Notes under the pieces: model-generated | Told to the model about the DNA's origin: nothing | Databases searched by the model: none | Seen by the model: the letters and a program-made list of their open reading frames with translations, nothing else | Position numbers and translations under genes: made by a program | In this document: piece after piece, positions 50,130-60,396 of the stretch | Numbering within the stretch: position 1 is the first letter of the stretch | How the letters are laid out: each line of letters starts with the position of its first letter | Assembly: GCA_029238255.1 (NCBI GenBank) | Contig: JAQWGK010000033.1 | Location: 62,001-126,000 of the forward strand | Reading direction: 5' to 3' | DNA from: Porticoccaceae bacterium | GTDB taxonomy: Bacteria > Pseudomonadota > Gammaproteobacteria > Pseudomonadales > Porticoccaceae | DNA: 64,000 nucleotides

Positions 50130-51191
50130 CTAGCCAGCTCGATAAAACTGTGCATCGGTTTTCGCTTCAGCGATCGACCGATGCAGATCAGCTTCCTGCT
50201 CCTGACTATCCTTCTCCACCTGATACTCCTCGGGCTTAATACCGAGACGCTCAAACAGCTGCATATCGCTGTTAGCTTTGGGGTTTGGAGTGGTCAGCAG
50301 CTTATCGCAATAGAAAATCGAGTTGGCGCCGGCCATAAAGGCCATCGCTTGCATCTGTTCATTCATCTCTTCACGACCAGCTGAAAGTCGCACATAGGAC
50401 TTGGGCATCATCAATCGCGCCACGGCAATAGTGCGAATAAATTCAAAGGGATCGAGGTCTTCCTCAGCGGCCATTGGCGTTCCGGCTACTTTTACCAACA
50501 TATTGATCGGCACGGATTCCGGATGATGGGGAAGATTAGCCAGCTCCATCAATAATCCGGCACGGTCTTTCTGCTCTTCACCCATACCAACAATACCGCC
50601 AGCGCAGACTTTCATACCTGAGTTGCGAACATTGGCCAGCGTATTAAGACGATCCTGATAGGTTCTGGTGGTGATCACTTCACCGTAGAATTCTTTTGAG
50701 GTATCGAGGTTGTGGTTGTAATAGTCGAGTCCGGCATCGGCGAGTTTTTCCGACTGATCTTCACTGAGCATACCCAACGTCATACAGGTCTCTAGACCCA
50801 GCGCCTTTACTTCGCGAATCATATGAGCAACCGCTGGAATATCACGGTCATGGGGTGAGCGCCATGCGGCACCCATACAGAAACGGCTTGAACCGCTGGC
50901 CTTGGCCACCTTAGCCGCTTCAATAACAGTTTCGATTTCCAGCAGCTTCTCTTTTTCGAGTCCGGTGTCGTATCTGGCACTCTGCGGGCAGTATTTGCAG
51001 TCCTCTGGACAGGCGCCAGTCTTAATCGACAGCAGTGTGCTGAGTTGCACGCTGTTGGGATTAAAGTGGCGACGGTGCACAACCTGCGCATCAAACAACA
51101 GATCATTAAAAGGTTGATTAAACATCGCGAGAACTTCTTCGCGAGTCCAGTCGTGGCGGGTTGAGTTTTGTTGCTGGGCTGCCATTATCAT
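50130..51191 (-). CDS. bioB: Biotin synthase
   Basis: 353 aa; [21 protein letters not shown] radical SAM motif. Confidence 0.97.
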   Translation of the reverse strand: MIMAAQQQNSTRHDWTREEVLAMFNQPFNDLLFDAQVVHRRHFNPNSVQLSTLLSIKTGACPEDCKYCPQSARYDTGLEKEKLLEIETVIEAAKVAKASGSSRFCMGAAWRSPHDRDIPAVAHMIREVKALGLETCMTLGMLSEDQSEKLADAGLDYYNHNLDTSKEFYGEVITTRTYQDRLNTLANVRNSGMKVCAGGIVGMGEEQKDRAGLLMELANLPHHPESVPINMLVKVAGTPMAAEEDLDPFEFIRTIAVARLMMPKSYVRLSAGREEMNEQMQAMAFMAGANSIFYCDKLLTTPNPKANSDMQLFERLGIKPEEYQVEKDSQEQEADLHRSIAEAKTDAQFYRAG

Positions 51192-51237
51192 GCTCCTGCC
51201 GTGCCTTGTGTGGACGGTATTTTATTCAGATGGGGCT

Positions 51238-51265
51238 ATGATAGGGCGACAGCAGTCACTGTCAA
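51238..51265 (-). promoter_or_regulatory. Candidate bioB promoter TTGACA-N16-TATCAT
   Basis: Minus strand TTGACA (51265-51260) and TATCAT (51243-51238). Confidence 0.7.
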
Positions 51266-51291
51266 CCATATTTAGATATTTTGGTTAACGG
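51259..51291. promoter_or_regulatory. Candidate BirA operator (CTGTCAACC-N15-GGTTAACGG) overlapping the bioB -35
   Basis: Matches the architecture of the gammaproteobacterial BirA box TTGTAAACC-N15/16-GGTTTACAA (7/9 and 6/9). Confidence 0.6.
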
Positions 51292-51312
51292 TGAGAGATC
51301 TCTGCGGCTGGC

Positions 51313-51516
51313 GGGAGATCCCTCGTCACTACGTTCTGTCGGGATGACATTTTGAGCGGTTCTGTCGGGATGACATTTTGAGCGGCTCTGTCGGAATGAA
51401 AAGTGGTTTAGTGCTCGATCAAAATGACAAAGGTTTAGTTTAGTAATCCGTCATCCTGAGCGAAGCCGAAGGACCTCGTCCAGCACCAAGAGATTCTTCA
51501 CATGCGTTCAGGATGA
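51313..51516. repeat. Cluster of dispersed-repeat variants including 26-bp tandem units
   Basis: gtcgggatgacattttgagcggYtct at 51338 and 51364, partial at 51390; gtcatcctgagcgaagccgaaggacct at 51450-51476. Confidence 0.85.
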
Positions 51517-51521
51517 AAAAA

Positions 51522-52919
51522 TTAGGCAGTAATATGATCCGCAATAAACTGCTGCACTGCAGTCTGATCGTTATCCAGAACCTGATAGCGCTCTTCGCGC
51601 TGAAAGAGATCAGCCATATGCGTTGGCAATTCAGGATCAGTCGGGTAACCCGCTTCCCTGACTGCATCCGGGAACTTGGCCGGATGAGCCGTCGCCAGAG
51701 TCACCATCGGAGTCTCAAGATTGGCGCGACAGTGACGGGCGGCATCAAGACCGATCGCCGTGTGCGGATCCATCAGATAATCGCTCTCCCTATAGACCGA
51801 GCTAATCATCTCGAGCATGCCTTTATTATCACAGCGATAGCTGGAGAATAACTTGCGCACTTCAACCAGTGCAGAGTCACTCAACTGCATATGCCCGGCT
51901 TTGGCATCTTTCATTAACTCTGCAATAACAGCACCATCGCGATCATAGAGATCAAACAACAGGCGCTCAAAGTTACTGGAGATCATAATATCCATGCTCG
52001 GCGCGAGGCTCTGCTCGAGAGGACGGGTGCTGTGATCATTGTCGCTAATACAGCGATGGAGAATATCGTTCTGGTTGGTGGCAATCACCAGCTGTTCGAT
52101 AGGCAAGCCCATTTTGTGCGCCAGATAACCGGCAAAGATATCGCCAAAGTTACCGGTTGGCACAGAGAACGAAACTTTTCGCTGAGGGCCACCCAATGAC
52201 AGGGATGCCCAAAAATAGTAGACGATCTGAGCCATAATTCGCGCCCAGTTAATCGAGTTAACCGCCGCTAACTGGCGACCTTCGGGAAGGAATGACTGAT
52301 CGGCAAAACTCGCCTTAACCATATTCTGGCAATCATCAAAGTTGCCGTGCATAGCAATATTGTGAATATTGTCCCCTGCAACAGTAGTCATCTGACGACG
52401 CTGCACTTCAGAGACACGGTTGTGGGGATGGAGAATAAAGATATCGATATTCTCACAGCGACGGCAGCCTTCAATAGCAGCGGAACCGGTATCGCCAGAG
52501 GTGGCGCCCATAATCACTACTTTCTGATTGCGCTTTTCCAAAATATAGTCGAGCAGATTACCCAAAAACTGCAGGGCAAAATCTTTAAACGCCAGAGTCG
52601 GCCCGTGGAACAGCTCCATAATCCATTCGTTGTGACCAGTCTGAATCAGCGGTGCAATACCACCGTGACGGAAGGTCGAATAGGATTTATCGATCAGCTG
52701 TTTAAGGTCAGCCTGGGGAATGGCACCATCGACAAATGGAGTAATAATTTTTAAGGCCAGTTCTTGATAAGAGAGCCCCGCCCATGAAGCAATCTCTTCA
52801 GTGCTGAATTTAGGTAACTCCTGAGGCACATAGAGTCCACCGTCCGGCGCTAAACCCGTTAGTACAACGTCTTCGAAATTTTGTGGCTCACCGCCGCCTC
52901 TGGTACTGATATATTTCAT
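51522..52919 (-). CDS. thrC: Threonine synthase
   Basis: 465 aa; MKYISTRGGGEPQNFEDVVLTGLAPDGGLYVP, ATSGDTGSAAIEG, HGPTLAFKDFALQ. Confidence 0.96.
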   Translation of the reverse strand: MKYISTRGGGEPQNFEDVVLTGLAPDGGLYVPQELPKFSTEEIASWAGLSYQELALKIITPFVDGAIPQADLKQLIDKSYSTFRHGGIAPLIQTGHNEWIMELFHGPTLAFKDFALQFLGNLLDYILEKRNQKVVIMGATSGDTGSAAIEGCRRCENIDIFILHPHNRVSEVQRRQMTTVAGDNIHNIAMHGNFDDCQNMVKASFADQSFLPEGRQLAAVNSINWARIMAQIVYYFWASLSLGGPQRKVSFSVPTGNFGDIFAGYLAHKMGLPIEQLVIATNQNDILHRCISDNDHSTRPLEQSLAPSMDIMISSNFERLLFDLYDRDGAVIAELMKDAKAGHMQLSDSALVEVRKLFSSYRCDNKGMLEMISSVYRESDYLMDPHTAIGLDAARHCRANLETPMVTLATAHPAKFPDAVREAGYPTDPELPTHMADLFQREERYQVLDNDQTAVQQFIADHITA

Positions 52920-54227
52920 TTACTGGTCCAAATGTTCGACGCGGATAAAGCTTACGTTGCCGCGCACTGTTTCAAGTTGCTCAATATTTTCAACCGCTGC
53001 ATCCAGTGATTTCTCATAGGTCACATTGGTCAGGATAATAACGTCGACATACTCTTCTGTCGCCGGCTGCTCTTTCTGAATAATCGCTTCGATACTGATA
53101 CCGGCATCGGCCATAATCGTTGTAATAGTCGATAGCACACCGGGCTTATCGAGGGCAGAAAAACGCATATAAAAACTGGTTTCGATATCTTGAATATCGA
53201 GAATAGTTCGCTGCGCAACAGCATCAGTCTTCACACCTAGCGCTGGAACCCAGCTCTCTGGACTGCTGTTCATGGTGCGAGCCACATCAATAATATCTGC
53301 CACTACCGAAGAGGCTGTGGGTTCTGCACCCGCACCCGGACCATAGAACAGAGTGGTTCCGACCGCATCCGCATTGACCATTACCGCGTTCAAGACATCG
53401 TCAACACCGGCAATCAGGCAGCTTTTAGGCACCAGCGTGGGATGCACGCGAATTTCCACGCCCTGCTCAGTCTGACGAGCAATGCCCAGGTGCTTAACCG
53501 CATAACCCAGCTCGCGAGCATAGGAGACATCCTGTGGCTGCAGCTGTGTAATGCCATCGGTAAATATTTGTTTGGTGTCCAGCGGCATAGCAAAGGCTAT
53601 CGATGCCAGAATCACCAGTTTATGGGCCGCATCAATGCCCTCAACATCAAAGGTTGGGTCTGCTTCTGCATAACCCTTCTCCTGAGCTTCAACCAGCACA
53701 TCGGAAAACTCACGGCCTTTGCTGTCCATCTCAGAGAGAATAAAATTAGTGGTGCCATTAATAATACCCGCCATCCAGTTAACCTGATTGCCGGATAGAC
53801 CTTCACGCAGGCCTTTAATAATAGGGATGCCACCGGCTACGGCAGCTTCATAGGCAACGATCAGATTGCGCGACTCGGCGTAGGCAAAAATCTCCATCCC
53901 GTGCTCGGCAATAAGCGCCTTGTTGGCAGTGACAACATGCTTGCCATTTTCCAATGCGGTCATGACCAGATCGCGGGCAACGGTAGTGCCACCTATTAGC
54001 TCAACAACAATATCTATATCGGGATTCTTAGCCACCTCAAAAATATCTAGAGAGACATTTAAGGCTGAGGTATCGCAGTTGGGATTATCTCGACGAGCAC
54101 CCACCTGTGAAACGACAATTTCACAATTTGAACGGGGATTAATTAACTCTGAATTACGCTGCAGAAGATTGATAGTTCCAGAGCCAACTGTGCCCAACCC
54201 GCAAATGCCAACTTTTACCAATCTCAA
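52920..54227 (-). CDS. hom: Homoserine dehydrogenase
   Basis: 435 aa; GICGLGTVGSGTI, TANKALIAEHG, GIINGTTNFILSEM, C-terminal ACT. Confidence 0.96.
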   Translation of the reverse strand: MRLVKVGICGLGTVGSGTINLLQRNSELINPRSNCEIVVSQVGARRDNPNCDTSALNVSLDIFEVAKNPDIDIVVELIGGTTVARDLVMTALENGKHVVTANKALIAEHGMEIFAYAESRNLIVAYEAAVAGGIPIIKGLREGLSGNQVNWMAGIINGTTNFILSEMDSKGREFSDVLVEAQEKGYAEADPTFDVEGIDAAHKLVILASIAFAMPLDTKQIFTDGITQLQPQDVSYARELGYAVKHLGIARQTEQGVEIRVHPTLVPKSCLIAGVDDVLNAVMVNADAVGTTLFYGPGAGAEPTASSVVADIIDVARTMNSSPESWVPALGVKTDAVAQRTILDIQDIETSFYMRFSALDKPGVLSTITTIMADAGISIEAIIQKEQPATEEYVDVIILTNVTYEKSLDAAVENIEQLETVRGNVSFIRVEHLDQ

Positions 54228-54372
54228 CGTATTTCCCCGAATTAACTCTTTGTGAATAAATCTGTGTGAATAAAATGACGAGCAACAGTAATGGCCAGAC
54301 CCTCCCCTGTCAATCAGAGGAGCGTCGAGAGTACCTAATGCTGCGGTATTATAACGTGAGAATCAGTCGAAA

Positions 54373-55173
54373 TCAGTTCGCTTGAACATCTAACCCTAGA
54401 AGTTGTGCAAAATCAGCAGCGGTTCGGTAACCGGGAAGCAGAGTTCCATCCATCAAAACGGTTGCCGGGGTTCCATTAACACCTATAGAGCCACCCAGAG
54501 CAAATTGGCTTGCAACAGGATTATCATCGCAGACGGCGAATTTTCTGCCATTGCCAGTTTTAAAATCGGTCAATGCTTGATTGGGGTCGTCAGCACACCA
54601 GGCGGTGGCTATCTTCGAGTAGGAATCTGACTCCACACCTGCACGGGGATAGGCCAGATAACGAACCTCTACGCCCATGGCATTTAGCATGGGCACCTCG
54701 TTGTGCAGTTTGCGGCAGTAGCCACAGTCAATATCAGTAAACACATTGATGATCGCTTTTGTCTCGCCCTGCGGCTTAAACACAATCATATCGTCGGTGT
54801 TATAGGTGGCAAATATCTGCTGACGCATAGCGGTCATGCGAACTTCTGCAATATCAATAAATTGAGTCGGGGTAATCTTATAGAGGCTGCCGTCAATAAA
54901 GTGACTGCCATCTTCAGCGACAAATAATGTAGGGCCTCCATCGACCTGCACCTCATAAATACCCGGCATTGAGGATCGGCCCAACACTTTAAATCCAAGA
55001 TCCGGCCTTACTGCCGAAAGCTTTTGCTGAATAATAGTAGTGGGGTCTGCTGCCTTTGCTTTTGCCTCTGCCAATGCAGGAACTGATAACAGGGCGCTAA
55101 GCCCTAAAACAAAGATTGAACGAAGTGTTAAAGAAACTGCTGCTGAAGCCGTTGAGTTAAACAAGGTTACCAT
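54373..55173 (-). CDS. dsbC: Thiol:disulfide interchange protein DsbC
   Basis: DIDCGYCRKLHNEV active site, signal peptide, GTPATVLMDG. Confidence 0.93.
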   Translation of the reverse strand: MVTLFNSTASAAVSLTLRSIFVLGLSALLSVPALAEAKAKAADPTTIIQQKLSAVRPDLGFKVLGRSSMPGIYEVQVDGGPTLFVAEDGSHFIDGSLYKITPTQFIDIAEVRMTAMRQQIFATYNTDDMIVFKPQGETKAIINVFTDIDCGYCRKLHNEVPMLNAMGVEVRYLAYPRAGVESDSYSKIATAWCADDPNQALTDFKTGNGRKFAVCDDNPVASQFALGGSIGVNGTPATVLMDGTLLPGYRTAADFAQLLGLDVQAN

Positions 55174-55333
55174 CCTAAATATTAATTGAGCGTATTTGAA
55201 AGTATTGAGTGTTGGGTTTGAGTCTACAATCTGGGAAGGGTTCCCGACAGTGATTAATTCACAGCTTTTTAACTATTTAAGGGCAATCCGTTGCCCTCAT
55301 TAATACAGTACTTACAGCCTAATAGACTGCTTT

Positions 55334-55720
<387 letters not shown>

Positions 55721-55821
55721 TCATCAATAAATTGCATCTCTGTATAAGAGTATCGACCTTTATATCTATTCCGGCAACTTATCTCGACTTTTTGACCACC
55801 ATAAATAGCAGGCAAAAAAAA

Positions 55822-55849
55822 CCGGGGCTCCTGTAAAAGGAAGCCCCGG
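55822..55849 (-). terminator. Intrinsic terminator downstream of amtB
   Basis: ccggggct..agccccgg hairpin followed by T8 on the minus strand. Confidence 0.88.
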
Positions 55850-55872
55850 AAGAATGTAACGAAAGGAGACTA

Positions 55873-57123
55873 CTAGTTGTTAGTAAACTCAGGGTAAGCT
55901 TCGATACCACACTCGATAACGTCAACGCCTTCGAATTCAGCTTCTTCGCTAACACGGATACCGACAACCATCTTGAGGATGTACCAAGTGATAAAGCTAG
56001 TGACGAAAGTCCAAGCAAAGATCACTGCAATACCAGTCAACTGGCCTACGAGAGTAGCACTGTCGTTGCCCGAGAAACATACTGCGAGCAGACCCCAGAT
56101 ACCTACAACACCGTGCACAGAGATTGCGCCAACAGGATCATCAATCTTGATCTTGTCCATCAGAGTTACAGACAGAACAACAATCACACCACCAACAGCA
56201 CCAACGAGAGTAGCAGCACCGCCAGTCCAGTTCAGAGGCTCAGCAGTAATAGCTACCAGACCTGCCAGTGCGCCGTTAACAGCCATAGTCAGATCAGCCT
56301 TGCCGAACAGTAACTGAGCCAGTACCAGAGCAGCGATCAAACCACCACAAGCAGCTGCGTTAGTGTTAACAAATACGTCAGATACAGCGTTAGCTTCAGC
56401 AATGTTTGAAACCATCAACTCAGAACCGCCGTTGAAACCGAACCAACCCATCCACAGGATGAACATACCGATTGCCGCGAGAGGCATATTGGCACCTGGG
56501 ATCGCATTTACTTTACCGTCTGCAGAGTACTTGCCTTTACGAGCGCCAAGCAGCAATACACCAGCCAGTGCAGCAGTAGCACCACAGAGGTGAACAACAC
56601 CAGAACCTGCGAAATCTTGGAAACCAGCTGCGTCAAGGAAACCGCCGCCCCACTTCCACATACCCTGTAACGGGTAGATAAAGCCAGTCATTACGATAGC
56701 AAATGCGAGGAAAGACCAAAGCTTCATACGCTCAGCAACAGCACCGGAAACGATAGACATTGCAGTTGCAACGAATACTACCTGGAAGAAGAAGTCAGAC
56801 GCACCTGAGTAATAAATATCACCACCGCTGGCCAGTACTTCATCAGTAGAAGAATTACCAATAATGTTACCGAACCACTGATCAGGAAGAATGCCGCCGG
56901 CACTGCCGCCGTACATAATGGCGTAACCCATCACCATGTACATGCAGCAAGAAACTGCGAACAGGGCAACGTTTTTAGTAAGAATTTCTGTGGTGTTCTT
57001 TGAACGAACCAGACCAGCTTCCAGCATTGAGAAACCAGCGGCCATCCACATTACAAGTACACCAGACATCAGGAAATAGAATGTGTCTAGTGCGTATTTG
57101 ACTTCAATTATATCGGAATTCAT
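55873..57123 (-). CDS. amtB: Ammonium transporter
   Basis: 416 aa; MWMAAGFSMLEAGLVRSKNTTEIL, VHLCGATAALAG. Confidence 0.95.
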   Translation of the reverse strand: MNSDIIEVKYALDTFYFLMSGVLVMWMAAGFSMLEAGLVRSKNTTEILTKNVALFAVSCCMYMVMGYAIMYGGSAGGILPDQWFGNIIGNSSTDEVLASGGDIYYSGASDFFFQVVFVATAMSIVSGAVAERMKLWSFLAFAIVMTGFIYPLQGMWKWGGGFLDAAGFQDFAGSGVVHLCGATAALAGVLLLGARKGKYSADGKVNAIPGANMPLAAIGMFILWMGWFGFNGGSELMVSNIAEANAVSDVFVNTNAAACGGLIAALVLAQLLFGKADLTMAVNGALAGLVAITAEPLNWTGGAATLVGAVGGVIVVLSVTLMDKIKIDDPVGAISVHGVVGIWGLLAVCFSGNDSATLVGQLTGIAVIFAWTFVTSFITWYILKMVVGIRVSEEAEFEGVDVIECGIEAYPEFTNN

Positions 57124-57137
57124 TGTTTATTCTCCTG

Positions 57138-57536
<399 letters not shown>

Positions 57537-57547
57537 TTATTGCGAAA

Positions 57548-58195
57548 TTACAAAGACTTAGAAATGGTCAGTACGAACTCATTATCAGCAAACAGACCGC
57601 CAGTCTCTGAAGAGTCGATCCAGCTCAGATCGAAACCAAGGCCAGCAGCTTCAGTGCTTAGTGAGATAGCGTAATCATCAGCTTCGTTTGCAACGTCGTC
57701 TGCACTCATAGTTCCGTAGTGGAAACCCAGAGCGTAGTCTTCGCTAAGCTCAACACCGTACTGAACGTAAACGTACGTAGATTCGCCAGTTGAAGCGTAG
57801 TAATCATTAGATAGTGCAACGCCTACTGTTGCGTCAGCAAAAGAAACGCTGCCGTAGAACTCTTCGAAGTTTTCAGTTGCTGGACCCTGTGGGTAGCCGT
57901 AGTAGGTGTAACCAACATCGTAGCTAACAGAATCAGAGATTGAACCACCGTAACCAACATAGTAGTCAAGCTCTACACCGCCACTGAAATCAACGCTTGA
58001 AGCCCAAGTACCAGCGTAAACGCCGTTTTCGAAGCTAGCATCAAAGCCACCAGAGATAGCTGAACCGCCAGCCTGGTCGATACCACGGAAAAAGTAGTCT
58101 GAACCCAGAGCAACGTTGCCCGATACTTCAACAGCAGATGCAGATACAGCAGTTAACATAGTTGCAGCAAATAATGCAGATTTAGCAAATTTCAT
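57548..58195 (-). CDS. TorF-family (TIGR02001-like) putative outer-membrane porin
   Basis: MKFAKSALFAATMLTAVSASAVEVSGNVALGSDYFFRGIDQ; ATG 58195 preferred to 58285. Confidence 0.85.
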   Translation of the reverse strand: MKFAKSALFAATMLTAVSASAVEVSGNVALGSDYFFRGIDQAGGSAISGGFDASFENGVYAGTWASSVDFSGGVELDYYVGYGGSISDSVSYDVGYTYYGYPQGPATENFEEFYGSVSFADATVGVALSNDYYASTGESTYVYVQYGVELSEDYALGFHYGTMSADDVANEADDYAISLSTEAAGLGFDLSWIDSSETGGLFADNEFVLTISKSL

Positions 58196-58265
58196 AATGA
58201 TCTCCCAAGATACATTAAATTTTTTAATATGAATTGTTGTTTTTCTTGTGTAGCGCAAACTGAAA

Positions 58266-58281
58266 TGCATATACCGTGCCA
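58266..58281 (-). promoter_or_regulatory. Candidate sigma-54 (-24/-12) promoter: TGGCACGGTATATGCA
   Basis: Minus-strand match to TGGCACG-N4-TTGCW with one mismatch; GG/GC dinucleotides at correct 10-nt spacing. Confidence 0.85.
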
Positions 58282-58494
58282 ACATTTAAACTTCACAGTA
58301 TCTGCGGGGGTATTAAGCTAAAAAAAACAACTGAGAACTAAAATAGTGCGGAAAATTGATCGGTCACTGGTAAAAACGCACCAATATGGACAGGCTACAG
58401 ATACAGATCACATAAATAGCGAAACTATGGGGCATTGAGGTGCAATTTGTTAAACTGCCCCGCATCGGAAAATCAACAGGCAGGAGACAGACCA

Positions 58495-58764
58495 TTGAAT
58501 CAGGACAATTCAGATAACCTAGTCAATCAGTTTATTAAGCAGTTTAATCAGGCCTTTGTTCCAGGGGCTCAGGCACTGGGCGATGAGGTACAGATGCAAA
58601 TGCGCTCGGCCATGACCAGCGCCCTGCAAAAAATGAATCTGGTTACCAGAGAGGAGTTTGATACCCAGCAGGCAGTGCTGCGTCGCTCTCGGGAAAAGCT
58701 CGACAACCTCGAGCAACAGATAGCTGAACTGGAAGAAACCCTTCGCCAACTGAACGACAAGTAA
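58495..58764 (+). CDS. ubiK: Ubiquinone biosynthesis accessory factor UbiK (YqiC/BMFP)
   Basis: C-terminal coiled coil MNLVTREEFDTQQAVLRRSREKLDNLEQQIAELE; probable TTG start after caggag. Confidence 0.85.
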   Translation: MNQDNSDNLVNQFIKQFNQAFVPGAQALGDEVQMQMRSAMTSALQKMNLVTREEFDTQQAVLRRSREKLDNLEQQIAELEETLRQLNDK

Positions 58765-58824
58765 ACAATCCACTGGCAACTGCTACTGCCAACCGAACAA
58801 ACAAAACATACAGGGAGGTATGTT

Positions 58825-60396
58825 ATGTCACTAGCCGTGGTCTACACGCGCGCCAAACTGGGGATCAATGCCCCACTGGTTTCCATCGAAGTCCATCTAT
58901 CCAACGGCCTGCCCAGCTTCCATATGGTCGGCCTGCCCGAGACCGCAGTTAAAGAGAGCAAAGATCGCGTCCGCAGTGCCATTATTAACGCCCACTTTGA
59001 TTTCCCCGCCAGACGTATCACCGTTAATCTAGCCCCCGCCGAACTGCCCAAAGAGGGAAGCCGCTTTGATATCGCCATTGCCATCGCTATTCTCGCCGCC
59101 TCCGAGCAGATTCCCCGGGAGCCATTGGAAGACTATGAATTTATTGGCGAGCTGGCACTCTCTGGAGAAATCCGCCCGGTAGATGCAGTGCTCCCGGCAG
59201 CGCTGGGCTGTGCAAGCCGCAGCAAACAGTTAATTATCGGCAGCGACAATGCACGGGAAGCCTCTCTGGTCGACAACCTGCCAATACTGCCAGCCAAACA
59301 TCTGCTGGAAATCTCCGCACATCTTCATCAACGTCAACTATTACAACCGCTGACAAAAACCTTACTCAGCCAACCAACCGCAAACCAACAGTCCTGCTTA
59401 GAGCAGCCCCATAAAGAACCATCCGGCGAACTCAATGAAGTAATGGGCCAGCATCATGCCAAACGGGCACTGGAAATTTCCGCCGCCGGAGGACACAACC
59501 TACTCTTTTACGGCCCGCCGGGAACCGGCAAAACCATGCTCGCCAGTCGACTGCCGGGCATCCTGCCCGCGCTAACCAATCAGCAGGCACTGGAAGTTGC
59601 CTCTATATACTCAGTGGCAGGCAAAGCGCTGAGAACAGATATAAACGCACGCCCATTTCGCGCGCCACACCACACCGCCTCCGCCGCCGCACTGGTCGGT
59701 GGTGGCAGCCATGCCCGCCCGGGGGAAATATCACTGGCCCATCAGGGAGTTTTATTTCTCGATGAACTACCGGAGTTTTCGCGCAAGGTATTAGAAGTAT
59801 TAAGAGAACCCATGGAGTCTGGTGAAATTATGATCTCACGGGTTGCCGCCCAGTCGCGCTACCCCGCCAATTTCCAATTAATTGCCGCCATGAATCCCTG
59901 CCCCTGCGGCTATCATGGCAGCCAGCGCTGCAGTTGCACCCCCGATCAGATCAACCGCTACCGCAGCAAAATATCCGGCCCCCTTCTCGACCGAATAGAC
60001 CTGCAGGTGCAGGTAACCAAAATTGAAAACCAGCAACTGTTAAGTCAGAGTGGGCAAGACCCAACTGGATCAGAATCTAAACTAAAAACCGAATCCAACA
60101 GTGAAATACAGCAACGCATCAGCGCCGCTCGGGAACGACAGATCCAAAGACAGGGAAAGATTAACAGCCAACTGAGCAGCCTCGAGCTTAAACATATCTG
60201 CCCTCTGGACCCTGAGCAGCAAGCATTAATGGACAGTGCCATTAACCGTTTTGACCTCTCCACCAGAGGCTTTTACCGAGTACTGCGAGTCGCCCGAAGT
60301 ATTGCCGATCTGGAAAACCGCGACAGGGTCGCCACCGAAGATTATCAGGAAGCCCTGAGCTACAGAATCAGCTCTGAATGTAGACAGCCCCTTTAA
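58825..60396 (+). CDS. comM: Mg-chelatase-like AAA+ ATPase ComM (YifB)
   Basis: 523 aa; GPPGTGKTMLASRLPGILP, FRAPHHTASAAALVGGG, LFLDELPEF. Confidence 0.94.
   Translation: MSLAVVYTRAKLGINAPLVSIEVHLSNGLPSFHMVGLPETAVKESKDRVRSAIINAHFDFPARRITVNLAPAELPKEGSRFDIAIAIAILAASEQIPREPLEDYEFIGELALSGEIRPVDAVLPAALGCASRSKQLIIGSDNAREASLVDNLPILPAKHLLEISAHLHQRQLLQPLTKTLLSQPTANQQSCLEQPHKEPSGELNEVMGQHHAKRALEISAAGGHNLLFYGPPGTGKTMLASRLPGILPALTNQQALEVASIYSVAGKALRTDINARPFRAPHHTASAAALVGGGSHARPGEISLAHQGVLFLDELPEFSRKVLEVLREPMESGEIMISRVAAQSRYPANFQLIAAMNPCPCGYHGSQRCSCTPDQINRYRSKISGPLLDRIDLQVQVTKIENQQLLSQSGQDPTGSESKLKTESNSEIQQRISAARERQIQRQGKINSQLSSLELKHICPLDPEQQALMDSAINRFDLSTRGFYRVLRVARSIADLENRDRVATEDYQEALSYRISSECRQPL

Noticed and set aside
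54228-54372. Possible threonine attenuator leader upstream of hom
   Set aside because: No Thr/Ile-rich leader peptide plus terminator arrangement could be recognised.
58196-58285. N-terminal 30-aa extension of the TorF-like protein in the ORF track
   Set aside because: The extension precedes a clear signal peptide (MKFAKSALFAATMLTAVSASA) and overlaps the sigma-54 promoter.
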